From positions 62,001 to 126,000 of the forward strand of contig JALBUN010000021.1 of the NCBI GenBank assembly GCA_025174535.1: a DNA stretch of 64,000 nt. The letters are read 5' to 3'. A model generated the notes under the pieces. That model was not told the DNA's origin. It did no database searches and saw only the letters and a list, made by a program, of their open reading frames with translations. Made by a program: the position numbers and the translations under genes. Source of the stretch: Cantharellus purpuraceus. Lineage: Eukaryota > Basidiomycota > Agaricomycetes > Cantharellales > Hydnaceae. Shown piece by piece: positions 1 to 10,023 of the stretch. Within the stretch, counting starts at the first letter, position 1. The number at the start of each line of letters is the position of its first letter.

Positions 1-261
1 CTTGAACTGGACAATCAACAGTTACTGAGATATAGAGGATGACACTGTATGTCACTCTAGTCACACTGATGTGCAAATGATGGGGTAGAAATGGTTATTT
101 ATTCAGAGGCAGAATGGGCTCCTTTTATATTGTATTTACAGGAGCTGACTAATACTACTGGAAACTTCTACCTATTAATAGATGGAAACTACTGGAAGCT
201 AGTGGAATATGTGAGAAGGGGTGGAAGTTTCCTAGCCAATGAGCTGCTTGATTTGCTCTGA

Positions 262-399
262 CTCATGGCATGAGTCATGGATGGAGTCATAGTGTGACTC
301 AGAGCAGGAGTCATAGTATGAGTAATCACAGGAGTCATGGTATGAGTCATGGAAGGAGTCATAGCATGAGTCATGGCAGGAGTCATTGCATGAGTCACC
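262..399. repeat. Minisatellite of 12/24-bp GAGTCATGG-type units
   Basis: Imperfect tandem array in which GAGTCAT is followed by GGCAT, GGAAG, AGTAT or similar about every 12 bases. It is open on both strands and gives low-complexity Met-Thr-His or Ser-His-rich peptides, so I treat the overlapping reading frames as by-products of the repeat, not genes. Confidence 0.85.
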
Positions 400-499
400 A
401 TTACTCAAATAACTCGGTCAATACTTCGTTTCCCAGGCTGATTAGCACAGCTATGGGTAGGCATGGCTTCTATTGAACTCTCCACTGAAAATGGAGTCA

Positions 500-1945
500 G
501 GAGGTGCAGTGGTTGCGAAGATATTGAGCATTTACTGGCAGTGGTGACCAGATTGAGTCGGAGATTGAAATGAGTCATGTGATCGACAATGAGTCAGTTG
601 TCCGGGTGACTCCGGCTGACTTTGAGGCTGCTGACATCTGCGAAGGTTTGTGGGTCCATGTGGGTCCCAAAACTTCGCCCAGCAGAACAATAAGTTTGTA
701 GACTCATTTCTGCATGGAAAATTCCCAAAAAAATATGAAAAAATAGAGAATATTTGAATGGCCCTGAATCAAGAGAAAGCAGCAGATATATGCTGATATT
801 TTAAGGCCATCAAGCGAAATTGTACAGTTTCGGGACTTTAAACAAGATCTTTTTAAGGGAAAACCAGTTCCCATACAGGACCCTCTATTCATTGGCGACT
901 CTAAAAAAAACATACCATACACCTTCCAAGGGCTCACCAGTAAAGTCACCTATGAGGGAGGGGAGATGATATTAGGAGCAGTTTTCAGCACAGATGATCC
1001 CATATCCCCCAGAGAGTTCACCATCCCACTTTATCCCAAGGCAGAGAAGAATCACCATCAACACTCATCATGGGCTTGTTACATCCTGTAACACCGAGTT
1101 CCAGTCTCTGGATTCCATCTCCACCTCCATCAACTCCACCTCCATCAACTCCACCTCCATCAACTCCACCTCCATCAACTCCACCTCCATCAACTCCACC
1201 TCCATCAACTCCACCTCCATCAACTCCACCTCCATCAACTCCACCTCCATCAACTCCACCTCCATCAACTCCACCTCCATCAACTCCACCTCCATCAACT
1301 CCACCTCCATCAACTCCAGACCCTGCCATTGTTCTCCTCATTAGTAGCCTTCTTCTTATGGGTTACAACAACCGTTATACTTTCTAATTGTTTAGTATTA
1401 GTTTGGACATGAGTCCAAACTCCAAACTCCTTTCCATGTTGTATTCCATTATTGTCTTATCACTTTTAGTTTTACCAGTCAATTCTCTACATACTTATAT
1501 AGGCTACTTCTTGTATGTTACAGTAGTTCGTATATCAACTAAGATTCCCCATCAGCTTCTTGGTTACTAGCTTCTTGACAAGTATCTTCTTGACAAGTCG
1601 AACTCCAGATCTTTGATCCAACTCCATACTCCGAACTCCAAAATATTGGACCGACAATTTGAGGGGGCGCAACACATAAGTTGAAGCCAAGTCCACTCAA
1701 TCCGACTCAATAGTTATTCGTCCCCATCTGTCTCCGGTTGAACTGGAACAGTAAAGTCCCATCCCCTTCCTCACTAGTATCTGAACACCAGCTACTCCTT
1801 TAAACTCTGAGTTTTCAGCACTTAACAGGGCTCTACTTTGGCAGAGAGTGAGAAGGGACCTTGCAGAGTGCTTCAGGGTATGTCTCTGTTGAGATGGACA
1901 GGACGACAGTGCATATTGAGACAACATGCATTAAGAGGGGGGTGA
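500..1945 (+). mobile_element. Probable degenerate interior of an LTR retrotransposon, 3' part
   Basis: AT-rich, stop-riddled sequence lying directly upstream of a purine run (around 1932-1943) and an LTR-like TGTCAG start. No reverse transcriptase, integrase or protease motif is readable in any frame, so the family is inferred only from the downstream LTR-like end. It contains the 15-bp array described separately. It could equally be unrelated repetitive DNA; nothing here supports a functional gene. Confidence 0.3.
1119..1318. repeat. Perfect 15-bp minisatellite, about 13 copies
   Basis: The unit CTCCACCTCCATCAA is repeated about 13 times with essentially no divergence. Because 15 is divisible by three, the array is open in several frames on both strands (Ser-Thr-Ser-Ile-Asn, Thr-Pro-Pro-Pro-Ser, and on the other strand Gly-Gly-Val-Asp-Gly). 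The lack of divergence points to recent slippage or turnover in otherwise decayed sequence. Confidence 0.95.
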
Positions 1946-2430
1946 TGTCAGGGTTGAAATGAGTCATATTCTATTTTTAGTATTTTCTCTTGACGCCCCT
2001 ATCAGCACAGCCTGTCAGGGTGCGTCTCCCCTATTTCCTTCCTCCTATCACTTCCCCTATCCTTCCCCCCTATTATTCCCCTATCTTGGTTCTCCTATCT
2101 GTCTCCATCATTTAGTATAAAGACTCACCTTGGTGCAGTGTGATTCCCTCAGCTTGATCTCTGAGGATATCCACTGTACCAGGTAAGTCCCATGTATTTA
2201 TCAGAAACAGCTGTATAGACTGAGGATATCTGCTGTACCAGCTGGCATTATCTCTTATCGGCTCTCATCTATTGAGTATCTTGTTGTTGTGGCCTTGTCA
2301 TCAGCGTCGCCCTCACAGAACCTCAGTCTTGATAGTATGAAGACTGAGGGAAAACTCTACTAAGAAATTTTCCTATCATTATATACCTGTTCAGCATCAT
2401 ATCCATAAACAGTTAGTGCAACTGCAACTG
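1946..2430 (+). mobile_element. Probable 3' LTR (Ty3/gypsy-like); right end uncertain
   Basis: A polypurine run (AAGAGGGGGG, about 1932-1941) is followed by TGATGTCAGGG. That is the usual arrangement of a polypurine tract next to an LTR beginning TGTCA. A TATA-like box (AGTATAAAGACTC, about 2113) lies 170 bases in. No second LTR is in the window, so the right boundary is a guess from the change in sequence character and no target-site duplication can be tested. Confidence 0.4.
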
Positions 2431-2559
2431 ACTGTGTAAGTGTGGACTACTATAGATCCAACAAAACATGCAAGCATGTTTCTTCCAACAGCCACTGTGT
2501 TTGCTTCATGATAATACCTTATTGCTGCCCTGCAACCTGGAAACACCTCTCCACTGGAT

Positions 2560-3163
2560 CAGACATGACATTCAGCAGATGTATGCAAATCAACATGGTG
2601 CTCATGCTGGGAATTATATCTGTATTTCTCCAATCTGACCAAGACAATGACCACATGTGCTCACCAAACTCAAATCCAATAACGACACCTTCTTACCAAC
2701 AAAACAAAGTGCACTGGATGGTAACAATGTAGATGCAGACCACACAGACATGCCAAGGCACATGTGTAGATTAAATTCATGTCAATGCATGGAACACATA
2801 TGAATATCATCAGTACATCTAGATCACCGTTGCTCAATCATCTCAGGAATACTATCAAGTGAAACTTAGAAAATATAGAAACCAGACGGATTCTGGAATG
2901 CTTCTTACCTGTTCATGTTCAAAGATATACAGATGAATCCAAATATGATCAAACATCAAACAGGTATGACATATGGTCCCACATGGATATAGACATGTCA
3001 TGGTCATATCAAGTATTCTTGGATGCGCCTTATTCCTGTCGCATGTTGCTGATCTCACCAGGAATCAATTGTATGTTTTGTAGGAGCATTACCAAAAAAG
3101 TGAGAGTACAACATAGTGTCCTGGCTGCAATTGCTGGTCACATAGGTTCGTATCTACATCTAT
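2560..3163. repeat. Dispersed repeat X, copy 1
   Basis: Matches the block at about 63285-63830 along most of its length by eye, with shared stretches such as AATCCAATAACGACR, TACATCTAGATCACC and TGTCGCATGTYGCTGATC. Shorter related segments occur at 9480-9640, 14460-14590 and 37190-37320. Read on the minus strand it gives broken hydrophobic peptides, so it may be the fossil of a multi-exon membrane-protein gene. Its left-hand copies sit directly at the 3' side of DUF6535 genes. The junction at 3163 cuts the C-terminus off DUF6535 unit 1. Confidence 0.7.
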
Positions 3164-6100
3164 GATAACTCCCTGTATAGTTGGCAAGCAACGGAAGAGC
3201 TGCTTGGCGCTCATCGGTAGACGTCTCCCATATCTCGGTCCTGCATCTCCTTCCAGAGCCGTTGAGATAGAACATGTGGCGCCAGGCTCTCAGGATAAGT
3301 GGCCATATCGAATCCGCGTGGACCGCGGTAGACAATGGGTTGTCTTCACCTGCTGCATTAATGATTGCTAAAATGTGCACCACAGGTACAGCATATTCGT
3401 TGAAGAAATCATCACCCTGGGAAGAGAGTGTTTTTGCGATTGCAAGACAGTTGTCGAAATGGCCGCTCTGCTGAAGTGAAGGACGCCAAGTAGGTTCTTG
3501 GGAAAGGGCACAAAGTAACCTGAGGTAGGGAATATCACGGACCCATGAGAGACGTGTGAATGCATTATCATCGGTGGGTGTTTGTGGGACAAGTAGGAGG
3601 GCCGCTGAAGCCAGTGCTTGTGAGAACTGTTCTCGGAGTGATTCATCGTCTCGACCCATTGCAGCCATTGTTGACCGAATGGCACAAGCGGCGCGCAGGG
3701 CTAAACTACGTGTACTTTCCTTTCCCATAAAATCCATCAGCGTGTCAACGTAGCGGCGTTTCCGGTTCGGGGTACTCGGTGAACCACGCAACTGCTCCAA
3801 CAGCCGAAAAGTGACTCTGATTGTCGGATCATCTGTGCCTTGACACATGCGTAGATGGTAATCTACCAGCAGGTCAAACTGCTCCTGGGTGCAAACCCCA
3901 CTTGCATCCCAGAATGGTGCTCGAACAAGGATATGAACGAGACTGGCGACAGTCTTGGATCGGACTTGATCATCCCCCAGCGTGCCTGAATGATCGTCGA
4001 TTAAAGAACAACAGAATTTGAGAGCTCGCTCAGCCGCGCGACGATCGCTGAAAGTTATGTCATAGTGTGGAAGTAGTGGATGAATCAGCTTCAGTCCATT
4101 CTCATGCCATCTATGATCGTGAATCCCATCAAGAAGTACAGCTAGTGTGCGATTCATGACTACCCGTTGAAGTGTTTCAATGGCTGGACTGAAAAGCGTA
4201 AAGTCAACAGCCCATGCAAATGAATTATCGCAAATATCCATGTTCTTACCTTTTGTCAAGCCTCGCCAATTCCCGTCGATCGATTTCAAGGCCAACTAGC
4301 ATGCCTGCTAGTAATACACAATCCGCTACCAGACAGCGAGGAGAGAGGGGCAACTTGGAGTCAAGGCAGATCCCAATGAAATTAATCACAAACGTGTCAA
4401 ATTCAGGGTCAGCTTCACCCTTGTGCAGACGGTATGTGAACATGTGCGCCATCCACATACGGTCTGATAAAGAGAGGCGTGACATATCCAGATGGTTGGG
4501 TGGTTTATTTATGGCAGAGGAAACGACCAAATAGTCTGGATCATCTGGGACCATGTGCCACCAAGTGTAATCGCCTTCTAAGGATACGACAACACCGTCT
4601 GTGTAAATACGAAACGGATTACCCAAGTCTCGTTCAACACAAAGTCGCCAAATTGCTTTCAGGCTCGCCACTGCACCTGCTTGTGCGAGAGGAAGAATGT
4701 GGTGAGTAGGATCAAAGCATACATAGAAGCCACTTTGCAATCGCTCCACGAGCGCACCAGTCACCTCCACGTTGGCCGGCCACTCAATCTCCGGTACCAT
4801 TCCGGCTGCCGCAGTGATAATCTCCGTGTCTGTAGTTGTCTCAAGCACCCACTGAACGGCGTGGGGCGACACAACGTCTACTGGTGAAGACTCGGCATAT
4901 GATCCCGGAAATCTAAATTCAAGCTGATTGGAAGACGTCTCTTCGCCAGTAGCTCCTGACTCCAACCCTATAGCCGCCTCTGGGTCAGCGGCCGACAGGG
5001 GGGCTTGCCTGCAGGTAGAAAGTATAGGGGAGAGACATGGGGAAAGGCGCACAATCCATTCCAAGATCAGGCTCTTTGCAGTGTAAAAGGCATCCTTCGA
5101 GAACTTTCGAAGGCGATCCAGGATGCCTTCCCATATTTTGGCAACCGACATTCGAAATGGAGTCGTGAATATAAACACACGCTGAAGTACCGTTGACACC
5201 GGCGTCTGGAATGGACAGTCGGGTGATTTCAACGAGGAAACCACTGTGAAGAAATAGAATATAAATCCAAACGCTGTTGTCGCCATAATTACGCTTGCAA
5301 CCGTATGTTGCAATATCCAGATATTGGTTGCGAGAGCAATCCCAAAGAAGAGCAGGGACATCTGGAGTAGGATCGGAAGAGTGGCGATGATCGTGTTGAA
5401 ATGCCACGCTGTCAGAGCATCCAGCTTCTTCTGCCTACGCTGGCAGCGTTCGTGCAAGGAACCTTGTCCAAAGCGCATCGTTTTAAAGTGGCCCAGCCAC
5501 TGTTTTCCTAAAACCGCACCGAATGCAGCCAATAGACTGCTAGAGAGACTCGTGTACGCCAGCGTCTGGATCCAAATAGTCGTAGAACCCGGTCCAGTCC
5601 AGACGGGAAGGGATGCCTGTTGCACAGGAAACGTAGAGCTATTCATAGTATTGATTAAAATCATTAAGAGGGCGTTGGTGGTGTCACTGGGAACCGGACT
5701 GAGACTCGACTGCATGTTAACGATGAAAGCCGAGCTGATGGCCGAGAACAGACCAGCCTGGACGATGTGTTTGAATTAAGCTCAATTCAACGTGTGGATC
5801 ACATACAAATATAAGCAGTACATCCAGGTCACCGCTATGCCTCTCGATCAGCTCGTCATCATGCTGTTTGGCCATGCGTTCATATGTAGACCAGAAACGG
5901 GAGGGAGCATCCTTTCTGGTGCGTTCAAACATATCCGACTCATACATGGTGTCGAGGATGTCTTGAAGTATAGTCTCGGATCTGGTCGCAACCCGTCAGC
6001 CGGCAGTTACACTAGGAATCGTGCACTTACTTTGTCGCTGGTTTGTCCGACACGATGGGCTCGGCACGATTAGGGCCGCGTTCCTGTGTTGCCGACGTTG

Positions 6101-6514
6101 TTGGGACACTAGCTTGGGGGGGATCTAGACGCTGAAATGGAGATTGCGATTCATGTGTAGTATGTATTGCGTCTTGGAGAATGGTTTCCGGCCCGGTGGC
6201 AGGGAATCCTTTTCACATATTAGTTCAAGACGTGCACACCCAATATGTCGTCGAATTGCCTCACCGTTGTATGACGTGTCCACACTCTCATCCTGATCCA
6301 GATGAGCTAGAGGACGCCCTGTGTGCCCAGTCTGCTTCGGTGGCGGAGAGTGTGATTCGTGCCCAGTGTTTGTTGTATCTTGGAGGGGGGCCCCTGACCT
6401 GATTTTACGCCATCAGCATCCGTTTTATATGTTAGATCAGGAGGCATGCACTCACGATGGGTGAGACTCTGCAGAGACCGGCGGATGACTTGCTTGCACG
6501 GCAGGGTCAGACAT
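3163..6514 (-). pseudogene. DUF6535-domain membrane protein, unit 1 (truncated and frameshifted)
   Basis: Minus-strand gene of the agaricomycete DUF6535 family; the function of the family is unknown. A short first exon starts with MSDPAVQASHP at 6514, and small Ser/Pro-rich exons lead to the domain with RFWSTYERMAKQHDDELIER and LLIFVC. The core then reads SLPVWTGPGSTTIWIQTLAY, LGKQWLGHFKT, ERCQRRQKKLDALTAWHF, TVASVIMATTAFGFIFYFFT and CPFQTPVSTVLQRV, with hydrophobic segments typical of the family. An intron after LARLDKR (about 4188-4244) separates the C-terminal helical part (about 3163-4187). Lesions: compared with units 2 and 3, about two bases are missing near 5775, which shifts the frame between LLIFVC and AGLFSA. 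The C-terminal ~60 residues are replaced by repeat X at 3163. The rest is open over 489 and 385 codons, so decay is recent. Confidence 0.8.
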
Positions 6515-7275
6515 GGTGGAGGGAAATGTGTGTGAAGAAGGCACTTAACGCCAAACTGCCAGGCCTCGTGTTCTGCTTCTCGAGAAGTCATCGCCCCGCG
6601 CTAGAACAACGGTTATTGTAACGTGACAGCGCGTTAGTCACACCTAACATCACGTGCACGTACCAAGTTCTAACCGGCCTAGAAGTGATTTACAGTGTCT
6701 GTGGACCTATACAGGACAGGTGAGTCGGAATCTCTCTTCTAATGAAAATCATACCGATTCTCTGAAATGGCCCCCCCAACCTCCAAAGGTGCAACGCACG
6801 CCACAATACGAACGCCTCCAGAGGCTACCTGTGAGAAGCTTTCATGTGGTGAGCCAAACGTTGTATGATGCCGGTATGGAAGAGTTGGATGGCCCAGTCT
6901 CTGACGCGTATGGGTACTGAGACGTCGCAGGGAGATGTCTCGGAACGACAGGGATATCGCTGGGGTCATCAACAGGGTGCTAAGAGAATAATCAAAAATG
7001 TTGCAGTCTTTTCGTGTGCAGTTAGGACTCAGCCAACGTGATAGAATGTCGAGTTGGTACGACCGATGGTGCTATTTTCACGAGTCTCGCGTGGGACAGC
7101 GGTGAATGGAGGGCATGTTGGTATTATTCTACTCAGTTCCTGTGGTGATCTCATGCAACCTTGCGACGCACTGCATAAGTATCACCGCATCAGTAACTCT
7201 AGTATCCTAAGGTTAGCCACAGTGGAGACACGGTAAAGCTTCCCGCCTCTTATGAAAACCCTCGCGCGACTATTT
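6515..7275. other. No gene seen; unit 1 upstream flank
   Basis: Only the region just upstream of the unit 1 start codon resembles the flanks of units 2 and 3 (for example the shared CATCACGTGCACGTA-type string). The remainder has short open frames with no recognisable motif. Confidence 0.5.
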
Positions 7276-7280
7276 CACAC

Positions 7281-7540
7281 ACGAGGAACTGGCAAACACA
7301 CCTCGTCTGAAGCAAAGAACACCAATACAATCTCAAAGCAGTCAATCGGCATATTTGGACGACACCATTCATGATCAATATCGATATTGATGAATAGGGG
7401 GACCAATCTAATAATCCAGAGCATCGTCATCCCAAGGCTTCAGGGGAAACATAATCCGCATGATGCATGGCTCTCTCCTGCGCAAATACTTGTGGACAAA
7501 GCACGTCGCAAGCTTTCATAATTAGTCCTACGAAGGGTCT
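7281..7540 (-). pseudogene. Decayed fragment of the OSTalpha/TMEM184 gene
   Basis: Compares by eye with the intact OSTalpha gene at about 59480-59720. Shared strings, in the same order on the plus strand, include CAAGGCTTCAGG, AATCCGCATGA, CTGCGCAAA, TTGTGGACARAGCACGTCG and AAGCTT. The match covers an intron as well as exon sequence, so it is a genomic copy and not a processed cDNA copy. The frame is destroyed. A related histidine-kinase fragment lies right next to it. Confidence 0.65.
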
Positions 7541-7619
7541 AGTTGAGTGTAACGAAGTAAAAGCGGGACTCGAATTGTATACTCAGATGTTCAGACAATA
7601 GTCTAGTCCGAACGAGTAC

Positions 7620-8366
7620 GTGCTCAGTCCCAGAATACGACGGCTTGATAAATGAATGAGACCTGTTGAGTGAATGTAGAACATGAAGCTGACCTTGCGC
7701 ACCAGACGTCTGGCACTCACATCAGCGGTAGAACGCCGCGGAAATTCACGCCAACTTGCCTCAAGCCCGACATGGATGACTTCTGCAGCAAGCGTGCGCA
7801 TGTACAACTTCATGCCCTTGAGATCCAGAAGATTGTCATTTCCAACAACCTCAGACTCCATATATGGCCGTTTTCGTGACCACTGTGCATACTTCGTTCG
7901 TTGTATATTCTGCAAGTACATTGACAACGCTCGCCGTGGAGGACTCGTTCTCGTACTCCGAAGTTTCTGAAGATAATATATGATCAGTGTCAGCGATCAG
8001 CGTGAGGAGTGCATGGTCACCCCTCTGAGTCGGTTTATTGACTGACGCTAAGCACTTCTTTTGCAAACTGAGTCTATCCAACGTCGTGTTAAGGACGTTG
8101 ACCCAGACCATGATAACACCTTGTACGATGACAACGAAGACAATACTCTTCAGTGTCAAGTTGCCAATGTACGATGGCCAAATAAATGAAACATAAGGAG
8201 TAAATGTATGGAACTTATCATGCGTACGAGACGTTCAGAACTTGTGCGACTAGAAATTCGATGTCTTCGACGGTTATCACACCGCAGCAGCGCGCTGAGC
8301 AGACCGTGAGGGTGAAGGCGGCGCCTTCAGATGGAATAATTACAAGACCGGAGTTGGACATACCTC
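7620..8366 (-). pseudogene. Decayed, partly rearranged fragment of the group III histidine kinase
   Basis: Read on the minus strand, this follows the intact kinase at 52555-53260. TCCAACTCCGGTCTTG and GCTCAGCGCGCTGC match the N-terminal exon. GTACAAGGTGTTATCATGGT and TTTGCAAAAGA match the first HAMP module. GTTGTCAA, TCTGGATCTCAAG and GCGCACGCTTGCTGCAGAAGT match the second HAMP module (peptides VQGVIMVWVNVLNTTLDRL, SVVNVLAEYTTNE, LLDLKGMKLYMRTLAAEV). Two introns of the parent are recognisable, so the copy came from genomic DNA. At the far end (7620-7720) the exon 1/exon 2 junction region of the parent appears a second time, which indicates internal rearrangement. Several stops and indels make it non-functional. 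Confidence 0.75.
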
Positions 8367-8564
8367 CCACTGCACGCTTCTATGATTCTTAGAATCTCGA
8401 CCAGCATTGTCCTTTGCTGCTAGCAAGAGGGTCTTCCGCGGCGTGCACCCTCGAGGAGACGATGGTAGAACTGCGTTCAATAGCGCGGTCTGTCAATCTG
8501 AAGTAACATCATGTACTGGAAGAGAAGAGCATGTTATACTTAGTATATTAACAGATATCATGGC

Positions 8565-8960
8565 GATGAGGGGCGAGAGCAATGAGTGGGGACCATGTCT
8601 AGCAGCGAGTATGATTGTCAGTACAATGTGGCTAACAATCCCGACGAAACCGATTTACCAAAAGCTCGAGCTAACAATTCTAAAGCATTCGTGTCCCATC
8701 GTTGGTCCGAGGATGTCTCCTAAGATTGCGAGGCCGCGCACGGCGACAGCGAGACGAATGCGGACAAAAATGAGGCTGTGAGTGAACACAAGGTATCCGT
8801 GGTATTGCGTCCAGCTCCCCATCCACTCCAAATAATGACGTTCATCTCTTATTGGACTAGGCTGATGCTTAACCTTTCGTGTCCACGTAGACGTTCTTGA
8901 TGGCAAAGACTTGTATTGCGCCAGATAACTGGACACCGGATTGACCCAGGAATTCGGCTA
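8565..8960. repeat. Dispersed repeat Y, copy 1 (membrane-protein gene fossil)
   Basis: Matches 63010-63225: shared strings are GGCGAGAGCAATG, CAGCGRGTATGATTGTCAGYACAA, and near the right end TATTGCGCCAGAT and CTGGACACCGGATTGACCCAGGA. The 63-kb copy lacks about 180 internal bases. Minus-strand frames give short hydrophobic peptides but no family I can name. Confidence 0.6.
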
Positions 8961-9359
8961 AGTCCGTTATCGATCGCGGTCGACTAGAATGACGATTATT
9001 CACTGATTCCTCGTTCATCAGAAAAATCAAGGTCAGCATGTCTATACACCAACGAAATACTCTTCCAGTGGAGCGTCAGCCGGCCAGCAATCATGAATAG
9101 CCTCCTATGCATTGGTTGGTTTGTCAATGAAACTCACGAAAATGACAACCATTAAGGCTAAATATTTCTATGTGTTGGAGACATGTCGTTGTGTTGGAAA
9201 TACACCTCGATAATAGCATGTATTGCGTATATATACATTTGAACAAGGGATGCTAGCAGTATGGCTGATTTGACTCCCAATCAATAGCAACTCACTTCGC
9301 GTGCGTCTCCGGTGATTTTCCAGCTCGCACGGAAAGCGTCTCACGTTGGTGAATCGGAT

Positions 9360-9960
9360 AGTCAACATCCGCATCGTTGTGCACGACAGAAACCGAGACT
9401 GCGGCCACACGAAACACGCTGAACCTTCTCCAAGACCCTAACATCCCAGTCCGTGCGCATGGCGTGTCACTGCTTCAGGAGCCCGGAGCCCGTCCATCAT
9501 ATCTGTGTCCCCACAACCTGGGAACGCCCCTCCACCAAGACATGACATTCAGCGGTGCACACAATTCGACACGCCGTTCATGCCGGGAAGTCTATCTGTG
9601 TTCCTCTAATCGAGTCATACTATTTCTCAATGCGGAGTAGGGCATGGCAGTGATGGTGGATAGCAATAGGAAGGTGTTGTGGGGCATTGTTGGAGGTGGA
9701 GGTGGATCGGATGGGGGGTCAGAGGCTCTGGCAATGAGATCAGTGGTGAGGTGGCGATGACGAAACAGGCATTAGACGGATCAGGGTCGGTGAGGCATTG
9801 GATACCGTTGCAAGGCAATGTGGAAGAGGATTGGGGGTTATATGGCACGTATTGATCTCGCTTTTTCCATGATGCTGATCCAACTTCGATAACGGGTGGT
9901 TATCGGCAACTGTATTTGCGTTTCCGGGCATATAACGAAAGCACTAACTTGCGGCGTCAG
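9360..9960. repeat. Dispersed repeat X, copy 2, beside DUF6535 unit 2
   Basis: Resembles 14335-14890 and 37040-37660: GACTG..AACACGCTGAACCTTCTCCA.GAC, ACGCCCCTCCACMAAG, CATTCAGC, TCATGCCGGGAA, GCGATGACGAAACA and a GTGAGGCATTGGATACC-type string occur in the same order. In units 2 and 3 it lies immediately 3' of the DUF6535 stop codon, so the repeat and the gene appear to have been copied as one block. Confidence 0.6.
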
Positions 9961-10023
9961 GAAGAACTCACACGTGAGGATAGACTAACCATACCTAGTA
10001 CCACCGTGAATGGATCCAGTGCA

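Noticed and set aside
994..1387. Ser-Thr-Asn, Pro-Thr-rich and Gly-Val-Asp frames on both strands
   Set aside because: All derive from the 15-bp tandem repeat; no start context, splice structure or family match.
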